Shown one piece after another: positions 48,482-60,472 of a stretch of 64,000 nucleotides of DNA. Source of the DNA: Austropuccinia psidii (Eukaryota > Basidiomycota > Pucciniomycetes > Pucciniales > Sphaerophragmiaceae); the NCBI GenBank assembly GCA_023105745.1, contig JALGQZ010000007.1:1967592-2031591 (forward strand), read 5' to 3'. Position 1 is the stretch's first letter, and each line of letters begins with the position of its first letter. The translations under genes and the position numbers were made by a program. A model generated the notes under the pieces. That model searched no databases and was not told where the DNA came from. It saw only the letters and a list, made by a program, of their open reading frames with translations.

Positions 48482-49903
48482 TTTTCCCTGCTTGCTAGAG
48501 AATCCTCTTGATGATGACCCAGGCTTTTTCTGAGGTCTCTTGAAGCATTTTTCAATTGGGTGCTTTCCACCAAAATAATTACACAACCCCTCTTTAATCC
48601 TCCTCTCCTTTTCAGAACCAATGAATTTATTGTCCTTATTGAGGAGAGCAGCATGAGGCTTGTCCTTTGAAGATTGAAACTGCTTGCCCTTCTTGTTCTT
48701 CTTCTGGTGAGGCCTCTTTGAAGATGAGTTTTGAGGAGTCCTAGATTGATTGGATCCAGTGAATGGAGGCTTCTTCTCTTGATTGCCACCCTTTTCCTTT
48801 TGCCTCTCATGATATCTTGTGTCTAATTCTAAAGTGACATCCATAAGTTCTTGAAGAGTGTCAAAAGTTCCAGGGTGAGAACCCAACTGATCCAATAATC
48901 TTGATGCCAATCCTCTTCTGTAAGCATAGATATAAGCTTTTTCTCCCCAATCTCCAATTCTTGACATTAAGATTCTGAAATCAGCAATGTACAAGGATGC
49001 ATGACCACTTTCCTTCATCCTCAAATTGTCCAACTCTTGTTCAGCTTTCCTGACTTCATTGGGGTCACCAAACAGAGTGAATAATTGAGATTCAAATAAT
49101 GGCCAATTATTGAGGAGATAAGAAGGGTATTCATTGGAAATATTTGAGAGATAGGGTTCAATCCATTTTCCAGCTCTACCAGTGAGAAAAGAAGTTTAGT
49201 AAAGAACTTTATTCCTGTCAGAGAAGAAATTTGCTGGATCATTATGGAAGATTAATTGAAAGGATTGGATAAATCCTCTCAATTTATGAGCTTGAGTACC
49301 ATCAAAAGAATCAGGTGCCTTCATGGATGGAGTCTTAAAAGCAGGGGCTTTGAAATTGTCCCTGGGAGCAACTGCTTGAGTAAGCTTCCCCATGAATTGC
49401 GTCATCTGCTCCATCATCTTGAGGAGACTTGGATTGGTTTGGGAGACAAGAGGTTGACTAGAAAGGGCTAGATTAGAACCCTGAGGCACCTCTGGAGCAT
49501 TTGTCAAGGCATCTGCCACTTCAGTCTCCCAAGAATCTTCCTCTTCCAAAGACTCTTCCCCCTCTTCATCTTCAAATTCCCCTAATCTTGCTCTTGCACC
49601 TTCAGACATGCCAGGGTAGCCACCCAAAAGTACAGAAAAGGATCTTGATCTTCTAGATTTCATTCCACCTCTTCTTGAGGGTGCTTCTCCTTCCATTGGT
49701 GGTCCTCTGTCCAAGTTTTTACTCAGTTGATGAACTGATGGTGTGCAGTCAAGAGGAGCCCTTGCTGTAGGAGTGAGAACAGCTGGAATTTTTTGGGATC
49801 TAGTTTTCTTTGCTGGGGGACTATGCTGAACTGGAATTATGAACAGAAGTATAATAAAAACTTTATGGTATTGAGAAAAGAAATAAAAACTTGGCCAAGT
49901 CAA
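48476..49903 (-). pseudogene. Gag of element C, start codon lost and one nonsense codon
   Basis: Homologous to the gag of A along its length. The codon matching the gag ATG of A is ATT (49835-49837). A TAA at about 49193-49195 interrupts the capsid region after Lys-Val-Leu-Tyr. The zinc knuckle near 48580 has its second Cys replaced by Phe. The 0-frame ends in GGA AAA GCC TGA, with the slippery heptamer at 48482-48488. Confidence 0.9.
48482..48488 (-). promoter_or_regulatory. Candidate -1 frameshift heptamer of element C
   Basis: GGGAAAA in sense, in the G-GGA-AAA phase, followed by GCC and the gag stop TGA. The -1 frame is open into protease. This is the same position as 2033-2039 in A. Confidence 0.65.
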
Positions 49904-50479
49904 TCACAATAAAAATCTTGATGAGTCTTGAGGAATCAATTCAATTCTTGAGGTGAAACAACTTCAATCAATAATCAACAGTAAATTCAAATTCAATATC
50001 AATAATCTTGAAGAATTAAATAATTAATCAGTCAATCAATCAATCAATGTCTTAAGGGTCAATTCAAAGTCTTGAGGAATCAATCAGTCAATCAATATCT
50101 TCAGGAATCAAAATCAATCAATAATCAATAATCAATTCTTGAGGATAAATCAGTTATCTTGAGGAATTCAAAAGTCAATCAAATCAATCCAAATAAATCC
50201 TGAATCACTGAATCAATAACCCAAATGAATCCCAATAAATTAACCAATCAATAACTCCTGATAAGACCTGAATAGACAAATAAAGAGAAATTTGATTGAA
50301 ATAAAATGAAGTGAAATGATATGGTCAGGAATGATTAATAAAGAAGAAGAATCAATTTTCATATAAATGAAATGAATGAGATGAAAATTGATGAGAGAAA
50401 AAGTCATAATCATGAAAAAATCATAATTGATGAATGAGAGAAATGAATATAAATGAATGAAAAGAAAGAATCAAATATG
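49838..50479 (-). other. Low-complexity leader of element C
   Basis: About 640 bases built of imperfect TTGATTGA and CTTGAGGAAT-like repeats in sense. It matches the leader of A in composition and position. Confidence 0.65.
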
Positions 50480-50494
50480 AGTTAATTAATTAAA
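50480..50494 (-). promoter_or_regulatory. Candidate self-primed primer-binding site of element C
   Basis: Directly after the 5' LTR, in sense orientation, is TTTAATTAATTAACT. Its AATTAATTAACT is the exact reverse complement of AGTTAATTAATT beside the LTR hairpin of the same element. No tRNA-like TGG start is present. This fits the self-priming mechanism known from Tf1/sushi-type elements; use of it here is inference. Confidence 0.5.
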
Positions 50495-51243
50495 TGTCAC
50501 AGGGGCTCTTCGAAGGGAAGAGGGCCTGGCACTCAGTAAACTGGGACTCACTTATGGAGAGCTCAAGATATGGTAAGAGAGAAATACACTTAAGAGTGCA
50601 AAGAGATGAATTACTAATATAAAGAATATAAGAAAGCAGCAACAAAAGAAATAAGAGTAAAGAATAGAAGAGCCAACCAAAAACAAGTCCAAGTACACTG
50701 TTTCAAACTGTCAGAATGAAAAGAGAAGGGTTAATAAGGATATGGCCACCCAACTCATACTGTACAGGCAAAGACTAACTTAATATTAAATAAATATAAT
50801 ACCCAAAATAAGGATAATAATATTCACCAAATAATAAATAAACTAAATTAATTAACTGGGGAAAAGTCCCCAGGGGGGAGAAAGAGGGGCTGGTATATGT
50901 GAGAATCACCAGCCCTGATCCAGAGAGAGAATTTTCATGAGAGGATTGAATGATTTAGTTGAGTCTGGCCAATACAGGTCCTGTACAGCTGTACAGAACC
51001 TGTACAAGAGGTGTGGTGGATTTGAGTGATCATAGAGTTTCATGCTGGTGTATTGAAACTGTGTTGGGTGAATCCAAACTGTACAGATGTTGACAGGCTG
51101 TATTGAAGTACCAAGCTGTATGCATGTTTCAGAAAGGAGGATTTCTGAAACTGAATAATGATGCAAATGATGGATCTGCTGATTTGAGGTGTTTGAGTGG
51201 GTATATGAATGAATACCCTTACCCCTGGTGAGTGGTTATTACA
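50495..51243 (-). repeat. 5' LTR of element C (749 bp)
   Basis: Pairs with 42324-43087 and has the same TGTCACAGG and TTATTACA plus-strand ends. The hairpin is at 50856-50873, with AGTTAATTAATT complementary at 50846-50857. Confidence 0.95.
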
Positions 51244-51248
51244 AAAAG
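51244..51248. repeat. Target site duplication AAAAG, right of element C
   Basis: Identical to 42319-42323. Confidence 0.85.
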
Positions 51249-52480
51249 GAAAAGATTCTAACATGAAGAGAAAAGTGGGGAAAACAAGACATTATTTTAT
51301 AGCCATCAATTCTCTTACTCTAAAAAGAGAATTTGCTCTTGTCAGTCATGGAAAACACTCTGACAACAGAAAAGCCAATTATGGCATCATTGAACCCTGG
51401 TTTAGACCAAAAAGGGGCTGGTTTTAGCCATTTTGGACCCTTAAATCAGCCCTTGCTATAGTCATACCTGGTTTGAAGGCTTCAAAACACGTCAGAAAGT
51501 GTGTAAGAGATGTCAAAACTAGTTAAAGCCATTTTAAAAATGATTGTTTTATATTAAGGTTAGTTTTACCCTCTTGGAAACAGTTACAACTACCCTGGTT
51601 GGTATCAAAACCTCATCATCAATTGAGACACAGACTCTGTGACTCAATTCCAGTCCAAAAGTGATGAAGTTTTGAATGTATTTTGACATCTCATGCCTCT
51701 CAGCAAGGAATTTGGGGGTCTGGCTCCCTTTTACAGCCAATATTCCTTTTCCCCCCAGAATTAATCTTTCCAATTTTTTTCTTTAATTCCTCATCATGTA
51801 TTATACTTATAATTTACATATGTAATTCAATTGAGTTTCTACAGTACAACGCTGTAATATTTGATAACTAATATGTAAATTAAAGCTCAATTATGTAATA
51901 CACACACACATTTTAACATTTCAATTAAAAATACTTCAATTCCTCATAAGCTCTAAACTACACACAAAACCACAATTTCAACACAAAAATTGATTTGTAA
52001 CACCACATGTGATTTGAACTAAGTTAAGGTTTTGAGGATTGTCAACTTTTGTACAGAAAATACTAAAAACTTAATTGAAGATTATTTAGAGTTGAGTTAC
52101 AGAAATTTTACCCAGAGGTGACCCCACCTTATCTTTTATGAGGAGTCCAATGCTGAATTAAGTTTGATATGTTTATTTGTAGGATAAAAAATTCTAATAA
52201 TTATTATTCAAATTTTTTCCAAAAATATTTCAATTTTGGTATTTTTGTTGAGAATTCATTTTTACTTAATTTTTTCAAGTAAAAATGTGTTTTCACAGTT
52301 TTAAATTTCAATATAATTTTATTTTTAAATTATAATTAAATTTTCATTTTTGTGTATAAATTTACACTTGTATTTTGATTTTTGATTTGATGATATAAGT
52401 AAATTCATCTTATTTATAATTGTATCTTGTTTTATTATTTTTGGTCTTTTGGGTATCTGGGAATACCTCTAAGGCTCACA
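51249..52480 (-). repeat. Part of the old 3' LTR of relic D
   Basis: The right boundary is clear: TAAGGCTCACA at 52480 followed by TTCCCTCCCCCTAAAAAAAG, the same arrangement as element B at 12293. The left boundary is not visible. At full B-family length (1.9 kb) the LTR would extend across the site where element C inserted, into sequence left of 42319. That last point is inference. Confidence 0.5.
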
Positions 52481-54031
52481 TTCCCTCCCCCTAAAAAAAG
52501 AATATTACTTTGTAATATTTTTCTTTCTAGTGTGTCTGAACCTTCTGAGAAGCTGAGTAGCTTCAGGTATGTCCTTTTCTGATAACCATTCATCTTCACA
52601 AGCTGGGTCACTGTACCTAACAAGGTATTTTCTTACTTTCTTTGAGAGATTTGGTGATTTTCCTAGTACCAGAAGATTCAATAGGACATATGCTGCGGAA
52701 CTTCATTTTTCAAAGGAAAATTTTAAGCATCACTAGATTTATATGGCTTTACCAAGCTTACTGGAAATGTAGGATGCTTATTTCTAAGTTCCTCAAATAA
52801 TTCTACTTCAATTGAATTTTCCCCATGGAGGGCCTTAATAACAAAAGGTCCTGCAAAGGAGTCTTTGAGCATTTTACATCCCTTCATGTTATTGAAGTTA
52901 GTGGTGGATACAAGTACTAAATATCCCACTTTAAAATCTTGAGTGGCATGTGGTTTGTCCCATTTGTCTTTGGATTATGAAAATGAGTCTTCCATGCACC
53001 TTGTTCAATGCTTTCTAGCTTTGTCTAGAATTAATTGGAAGCTACTTGCTGTGGGATGTATTTTAACCAAATACTTCCTTAATGAATATTGGGGTAATTT
53101 GGGATTCTATCCCTTTTCTAGAATAGCAGGAGTTTGATTGGTAATGGCATTAATGAATGTTTTATATTCCAATTCCAGTGCTGGTAAGAGAGTACAAAAA
53201 TCATGGGTGAACCCATCACAATATTCAGATTCGAGGCCATATGCACAAAATCTTCTTACCATATCTTCCAAGGTTTGGATCATTCTTTCAGCCAGACAAT
53301 AAGCTTTTAGGTGGTAGGCTGTAGAGAAGGACAACTTTTCCCCAAATAATTGGTGAAGATTTGTCCATAGTGCTGAGGTGAATTTGGGATCTCTGTCACT
53401 AATGATATTTTTGAATATTCCAGTCTATGATATTACTCTATTTCATATTAGAAGAGCTGTATCCATGGCTGTATCATCCTTGTTACATGGTAGAAAGATT
53501 GAAGTCTTACTAAATCTGTCAACAATCACTAGGCATGCATTATAATGTCTATTGCAGCCTGGTGGTAGGCCAGTTACCCAATCCATATGGAAAATTTACC
53601 AAGGATTTCTGGGCTCTTGGATTTTGATCATATTTCCAAGTCTTTTGGAAGTGGATTTATTTGCCTTTTGACATCTTTAACAGGTTTTGCAATACTCTGA
53701 AACATCTTTCTGCCCCATTGACCATCACATACAGGAATTTATATTTTCACTTGTCCTGTCCTCAGATAGATGTCCTGAGAAGGGACTGTCATGGCATTCT
53801 TTCAGTACAAGATTTATTAAGGACCTGTCCACAACTGTCATTACACATGTATGCTTAGTTCTGTGGTAAATTATTTCATCCAATAAGTGAAATCTTCCTT
53901 CATCATATTATATCTTCCATATTTCATCTAAGGAATGTATCAAAGGGTTGTCTTTACAGTCTTTGGTAAGCAATGGGAATAGGATGCTACAATTCTTATC
54001 TTGAGTATGGCTGTTTCTTACTTCCTCAAAG
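52481..54031 (-). pseudogene. Relic D integrase, split from its RT by a solo LTR
   Basis: Closely related to the integrase of element B. Visible pieces: the chromodomain-like end near 52600 (Arg-Tyr-Ser-Asp, Asp-Glu-Trp-Leu), the C-terminal segment at 52723-52929 (Asn-Phe-Asn-Asn-Met-Lys-Gly), and the Glu region at 53107-53334 (Leu-Ala-Glu-Arg-Met). Further decayed parts reach 54031, where Phe-Glu-Glu-Val-Arg-Asn matches element B. Many stops. Confidence 0.85.
54027..54031. repeat. Target site duplication CAAAG, left of solo LTR
   Basis: CAAAG before TGTAATATTTGAC; the same bases follow the LTR at 55946-55950. Confidence 0.88.
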
Positions 54032-55945
54032 TGTAATATTTGACTATGAAACTGATGATAATATTACTATTAATCAACAGTACAATGTCTGTTCTTATGA
54101 AATATAATAATAAAACATTATTATAACCACAATTAATTAATTAAAAAATTATTCCTTTCACGTGTTAAACACTACTAGTGATCTTAACAGTGAGCAGTAA
54201 TTGTCTACTAGAATCAGTTACAAGAAGATTTTAATAATAAAACTTTTATTAAAATAATAAAATTATATTTTGCAAGAATAATTATAAATATAATTCTTGA
54301 AGAAAACTAATTTTTAGAGAAAAAACTTTAAGAATTAAAGATAAATCACTCACTAATATTCCAAAGAGCGTATTGAAAGATAAGATAGAGAGATTTGACA
54401 TAGAATTGTGGATTTAAGGGATCAAAATGTATTTATAGCTGTATTACAGCAATATATGGTTGGATTATATGATTTCAAGTCTTTCTGATTGATTCTGAAA
54501 GAATTGAAACACTTAAGAATAGCTTTAACTAATACTTACTTGTTGGTAACTATGATATAAATGGATAACAAGATGATTTGATGATTCTTGGAAAAAACAG
54601 AAAGAGGAGGCCTCTTTTAAGTCAACAAAAGCTCACAGAGGCGTGCCATGAAGCAAACTGAAAAAACCAGTGAGTGAGAAAACAATAAACCCTTTTGGAT
54701 TATTGATTGCATCATCTGTTGTCACGTAAGATTATCATAATTACTTAATTGATGCTTTTACATGACTACCAACCCCAATATGGTTAAGAATAAAAGGATT
54801 AACATCTGTAAATCTTCTCTTATTCCAAAATAATCATTTATTTCTCAAAGTTATCAATGTTATTGGCAATTTCATCACATGTTGTAATTACTGTGAATTT
54901 TTAAAGATTCAGTGTTTCACGTAGAATAGTCAAAAGATGGACTGTAAGTAAAAATTTTAATTTTACTAGTAAAGCCAGAATTCTTTTTGGTTTTACTATA
55001 GATAGTACTGTTTTAAATTGGTCCTGAAAGTTTCAGAGAGATTAATTAAGAATTGTATTTTTAATGAATTTTTGAAGTTTTTACCTCATTTCTATGTAGA
55101 ATTGCAAATATCAATGTTTAACTGGTTGCTATGAGGTAAATCAATGGATACAAATCCAAAAAGTGTTTCAGTTACTCTTTTGGGGTTGATCCATGGAAAG
55201 TAATTCAGAATTGACATGGTTACAGGAGTCTAAGTAGCTCTTTACCTCCTTGGCACATCAAAATAGCAGGTTATTTGCTATTTTCTTAAGATTTACTGTA
55301 GTTGTAACATGGTAACCAAGTTCCCAAAGTGTTTTAGTTTACTAATTGGGCTATGATCAGCCATGGATCCAAGCTTTGGAGCTTTAAATGCCTCTGAGGC
55401 CTCAGAAGTTGGGTACCCTGGCTCTCTTTGATGTCTTTTATCCCCCTTGCCTATTTTTCACATCAAAATAGAAAATTAAGCTTCAAGTGAGATATCCACT
55501 ATGGGTGTACCAAAATTCAATGAAAGAATACCATGATATTAAGTGCCCAAAACATGCATAACACTATTGTTAGTGTATATGTAACATGGGATTTCTCACA
55601 TTCCCATTATTTTGGCGTGAAATTAAGAAGAACACAAATCTTCACGGATCTTTTATGTGGTATTGATGATGTGGTATTGAAGTATTTTCCATATTACCAC
55701 CTCAAAGAGTTAATTTGAGCTTATTCACTCTATGGAGCTACCCTAGGTGGATTTTTGTGTAGAATCCAAATCTGGCCTTAAATCCATAGATTTACTTACT
55801 CAATAAAAAGGTATTCATCTTTTCTGAAATCAAAAATGATGAATTTTGGATATATGCATGACTCATGAGTTATGCATAATTCAAAATTTATTTTTAAGAT
55901 GATTGTGGCATATTTGGGTATGTAAAATATACCTCAAGGCTCACA
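54032..55945 (-). repeat. Solo LTR of a B-like family inside relic D
   Basis: The plus strand begins TGTAATATTTGACTATGAAAC and ends CAAGGCTCACA, both like the LTR ends of element B, and it is flanked by CAAAG. The host sequence reads on across it: Asp-Leu-Asn-Thr-Thr-Phe-Phe on the right and Phe-Glu-Glu-Val-Arg on the left correspond to one continuous stretch in element B. So a full element inserted here and its LTRs recombined, leaving one. Confidence 0.92.
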
Positions 55946-57350
55946 CAAAGAATGTTGTGTTCAGATCTGTAACACCGATTCCTTCTATTGGGATATGTGG
56001 GGAAGCTTCTTCTGGCACACAAGCAGGATTATCAATATCATTTGGTAATGGCCATATTCTCAGTCCAGCTGCAATTTTATGAATATTTCCATCTTTGTGA
56101 ACAATAGTCATATTACCTCTATACTCCTGTATGGCTATTTGCCATCTGAGAATATTCCTGTTGGGTGTTTTCATGTTTAAAAGTGATTTAACAGAGGTAA
56201 AATCTGTTATCACTTCAAAAAAACATCCTTCTAGGAATTAATCAAGTTTTTCTAAGGCCCAGATAAGGAACAAACACTCCATCTGAATTGCCCCATATCT
56301 AGCTTCTGTTGGTTTTATTTTCCTGAATATAAAGAATAGGGGTCCTTCTACAGGTTTATCATTTATAATCTCGAATTGATAAAGTGCAGCACCTATCCCA
56401 TCCCCTGTTGCATCAATATGAAGCTTGAAGGGAAGCTTAAATTCTGGCATCAGTATAAGTGGAGCAGTGGTCAAGGGTTTTCTTAAAGATTCAAAGGATT
56501 TGACTCTGTAAACAGTCATTTCAAATACTGTGTCTTGGTCACATAATTTATAAAGAGGTCTTGCTATGGATGTAAAATTTTTGATATGTTGCCTGTGATA
56601 TCCTGCAAGCGCCAACATTGATTCGGTTTATTTTCTTATGAGGAATATGTTTCTGTAGCACTTCTTCAAATTTTTTTTTGTCAATACCAAGGGATAAACC
56701 AGATACTACATGTCCCAGTGCTTTGAGTTATTTAAATACAAAATTAAATTCCTTTAAGGAAAATGTCATGTTTACAGATTGAATTTTTTTCAAAAGTCTG
56801 GATAATCTGGATATAGGGTCTTCCCAGGTCTTGGAACAGACAATAATGCCATCAATGTGAATGATTAACCATCCTTCTGAAAGTTCTTCAGGGAAGATTT
56901 CATTCAGAATTTTTTGGAAGTGTGAGGTTTCATTCTTGATACCAAAAGACATCCTTGAATATTCATACACTTCACAATGAACAATAATCCTTAAGTAGTT
57001 TATTGCCCTTGGTGTCACCATCTTTTGATGAAATCCTTTAAGGGCATCCATGGTGCTTATATACACTGCTTGAGATATTCGGATAAGGGAAATTTGGATT
57101 TTTGGTATTGGGTACCTGTCTGGAGTAGTGTAAGTATTCAGAGCTCCAAAGTACCCAAGCATTCTAGATTTTCTATTATGCCATGCCACTATGACTGGTG
57201 TAGTTATTTATACCTCCTCATTGTGGCCAACCTTTCTTATTACCCCAAGGTCTAGAAGTTCTTTAATATGGATTTCCCAAGCTTCTCTTGATTTAGGACT
57301 TGCTGGATATGCAGGTCTTCTCAGAGTGGTGGGTAAGGTCTTTCAATATT
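55946..57350 (-). pseudogene. Relic D reverse transcriptase and RNase H
   Basis: RNase H pieces at 55941-56213 and 56238-56618 (Ile-Asp-Ala near 56415), and RT at 56728-57189. The palm motif reads Ile-His-Ile-Asp-Gly-Ile where element B has Tyr-Ile-Asp-Asp, so the second catalytic Asp is gone. Frameshifts and stops separate the pieces. Confidence 0.88.
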
Positions 57351-59733
57351 AAGAATGATTTCAACCTCATGACCAACAATTGCTCCAAGTGGCTCTTTAT
57401 CTGATGAAAAGGCTTCTTTGTGGTCATATAAAAGGGCAGAAAGTTCACTTTGTTGTTTATCTGTGGGATGAAGACTGATTTAAGCTTCATTTAAATGTTC
57501 AGACTTTAACTTTTCTAACTCTAAGCTGACTGGTGATACTTTGTTTACTGTAATTTGTCTTTTAAATGGTAAAAAGGAAATTTTTTGACATTTATTGTCC
57601 CCAATAGTAAAGTATCTGTCTTTATTGTTATGTAAATCTATGCCATAAATGATTAAGTCATCATTGTTCAATATAAAATGGGTGCTAGAGCAGTTATACA
57701 TAACAACAAATTCAACAGTTATTCTTCAATTTCCATTGATATGTGGAAATATGACAGTAGTTTCAAATATTCCTAATGCTTTCATGGGATTACTTGTGCT
57801 GTTGAATTTCATGCCATCAATTGGAAACAATTTATCTTAAAAATTTGGTACACAAGTCTTAAGAAAAGATTTTCCAACACAAGAGCAGGGGGCTCCTGGG
57901 TAAAGCAAAAGCTTAGTGGGTTTGTTGTCAATTAACACTTCTGTTATACTAGAGTTACCAGCTGTATAAAATTTGCCTCTGTTTGGTTTGGTTTTCATTA
58001 GTTGTGCATCTTGAATTTTTGATAAATAAAGTTGACCATTGCTTAATTGTGGAAAGTGGAAATAATATTTCATGATCTGAAACAGGGCATTGATATTTTC
58101 TATATCTTTTGAAGATTCAGAAAATATTAATTATTTATCATCTGAGTTATCTTCAATTACCTCATCCTTTTCAACATCAGGTTCCTTTTCAATGTTGATT
58201 TAATTGATTTTCCCTTTTTTGGGACATGTAGTAGCTAAATGTGTGGTGCTTTGGCAAATATGGCACTTTCTCATTAGATCTGCAGATTTATACTTAATAT
58301 TATTAGAATTTTCTTTGGGATTTTTGTCCACAGAATCTTTCCAAGGTGTATTAAACCTTGCTTTGAGATTCACCCTACTAGAACCAATTCTGGTTCTGGT
58401 GATTACTTCTTCCAATATATTAGTTATATCTTCTGCTTAAGATTGTTCAGTAGTCCTGCTTTTGAAAGAATTCTCTAAGTAACCTCCACATTGTCTTAGA
58501 ATTTTTTCTGTGGATCATAAATTCTGACATGTCAGGATATAATGCTGTTAATATATCTTTTTTGTTGGAAAAGCCATGGTAAAGCTTTGTCTTTTTCAGC
58601 ATTAAATTTATCAGATTCAAAGGCTGTTTCAACTTTTAATCTCCAAGCGTCATTGGCCCATTTGTTGGTAATTCGGGTTTTCCACCAAGTCAAACTTTGG
58701 TGTCCTTGTGCCTGTCTCAATTTTATATACCACCTGTGGGCTGATCTGGTAAAAAAGCTGTTAAATCTTGCTGTTACCAGTCTTTCAGGTAATTCAAAAT
58801 ATTCTTTAATCATTTCAATACCACTGATGAATTCCATATAGCCGTACTCTCCTTCACCACTGGAGTGAGGCCATTCGTTAAGTCTTGGTACTTCTTTCAA
58901 CAGTGCTTGGCCAATTGATTTTTACAAGTTATAAAAAGAAGTGAAAAATTCATCTTTTAACTTTGAATTTTCAACATCCAATACTTGTGGATTGGGAATT
59001 CCTGCACCCTCATTTTGATTCAGAGGTGTAGACATGCTAGGTAAGGTATGCAGTAATTGTCCAATATCATACATTTTGCTGTTGCTACACCTTTGAGAAT
59101 TTATGACCTCATGTTGGAAGCTTTATATTAAGTTTATTACTTCAATTTTATACATATCTTCCTTATGTGTTGATTCTTGCCATTATTCTGTCTGTCTAGT
59201 ATTATCAGAAGTGACTTGATTCAATTTCATTTTTAATTTTGATACACCTTGTTGCAAGGTGTCAAAACACTTTTTCAAGGCAATTGTATATGTCTTTACT
59301 TCAGTAAATGAATTTGAATAATCCTCAAGGACACTCTTATTATCTTCTTTGATAATATTTATGGCTTGTTTTATTGTTTTTTCAATTATGTCATCAATAT
59401 TGAATTTAGAATATTTGTCTGTTAATTCTTTGATAATGGCATATTGTTTATTTAATTTATTTCCAAATGAATTGTGATTATTAGAACTTTTAATTGTCTT
59501 TAAAGCTTTGTCAAAAAACACAACTGTCTCATTTATTTGGCTAAGAATGAAGCTATTTGTCTTAAGATTGTTACAAATTGACAAATTTTTATCAGAAATA
59601 TGACCTTTCAAGTCATTTATAGCTATATACAAGTCTTTAATGCTATCTATAATATCAGAAGTCATTTCTGATATTTTAGTCTGGCTTCCTCCTTTTCCTG
59701 AAATTCCATCATTGTTCTGGCCATCTAAAATAC
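57351..59733 (-). pseudogene. Relic D protease and Gag, truncated by element E
   Basis: The protease region (57837-58073) has Tyr-Pro-Gly-Ala where element B has Asp-Thr-Gly-Ala, losing the catalytic Asp. The zinc knuckle at 58200-58415 is an intact C-x2-C-x4-H-x4-C. The capsid part is at 58447-58900 and the helical N-terminal part at 59183-59665 (160 codons open). At 59733 the Gln-Asn-Asn-Asp-Gly-Ile region, matching Gln-Asn-Phe-Asp-Gly-Ile in element B, is cut by the LTR of E. The D 5' end should reappear beyond E, outside the window. Confidence 0.85.
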
Positions 59734-60456
59734 TGTCACAGGGGCTCCTCTAAATGAAGAGGGCCTGGCACTCAGTGAACAGACTTACTTATGGAGGGCT
59801 CAGAATAGAATACTCAATGATAAGAGTAATGAAAGAAGAGGATAAATTCTGAGTCGTAAAATAATAAGCATTAAAAGATATGAGGTGAAACCAAAAGCAA
59901 TATGAAGAACCAACCACAAATAATCCTGTACCACTGTTTCAAACGGTTCAGAAAAGAGAAAAGGATTAATGAAGGATATGGCCACCAGGACTCTACTGAA
60001 CAGGTGAGGGAAGGAAAAGACTAACTCAATAAATAATAAAATAATATTTCTTAATGAGAAATAAAATAATATTAAATAATAAATCCAATATCTTAATTAA
60101 CTGGGGGAAAAACCCCCAGGTGGGTGAAAGGGGGCTGGTATATGTGAAAAAGTGCCAGCCTGGTGTTTGAGTGTTGAGAAATCATGAATGTATAATTGAG
60201 GAACCTGTATTTGAGATGTGAAACTGTATTGGTGTATCCAATACAGTTATTTAAATCAATACAGGTATTTGCGCCTGTATTGAGGACAGGCCTGTATTTG
60301 GTGAATCCTGTATCTGGGTTTTGCCTGTATTGAGCTGTATTGAGGATTGGAACTGTATTTGGTTAATCTTCCATGAAACCCCTTGCTGATTAGGTGTTGG
60401 AAGATTTTCCATTAGTAATGAGTGGTAATGCCCTGCCTGTCCCCAGGGCTGTGACA
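59734..60456 (-). repeat. 3' LTR of element E (723 bp)
   Basis: The plus strand runs TGTCACAGGGGCTCC to GGGCTGTGACA. It shares ends, the CACATATACCAGCC box, hairpin and TTAATTAA with A and C. Its U3 (60180-60380) has about ten CTGTATT/AATACAG motifs. Confidence 0.93.
60101..60119 (-). promoter_or_regulatory. Conserved LTR hairpin of element E
   Basis: CTGGGGG and CCCCCAG flank a 5-base loop. Position seven is a G-C pair where A and C have A-T, a compensatory change. Confidence 0.6.
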
Positions 60457-60472
60457 TTATCCCCCTCTTGAA
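60457..60472 (-). promoter_or_regulatory. Polypurine tract of element E
   Basis: In sense orientation CAAGAGGGGGATAA abuts the LTR start TGTCACAGCC. Confidence 0.8.

Larger units (their letters stand above)
42324..51243 (-). mobile_element. Element C: full-length chromovirus of the A family, dead
   Basis: 8.9 kb insertion with LTRs at both ends, AAAAG target duplication, polypurine tract, primer-binding site and gag-pol on the minus strand. Its Gag and Pol are clearly homologous to those of A. Coding damage is heavy: gag start codon lost, a nonsense codon in gag, and at least four frameshifts plus several stops in pol. It is therefore older than A, or decayed faster. Confidence 0.95.
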
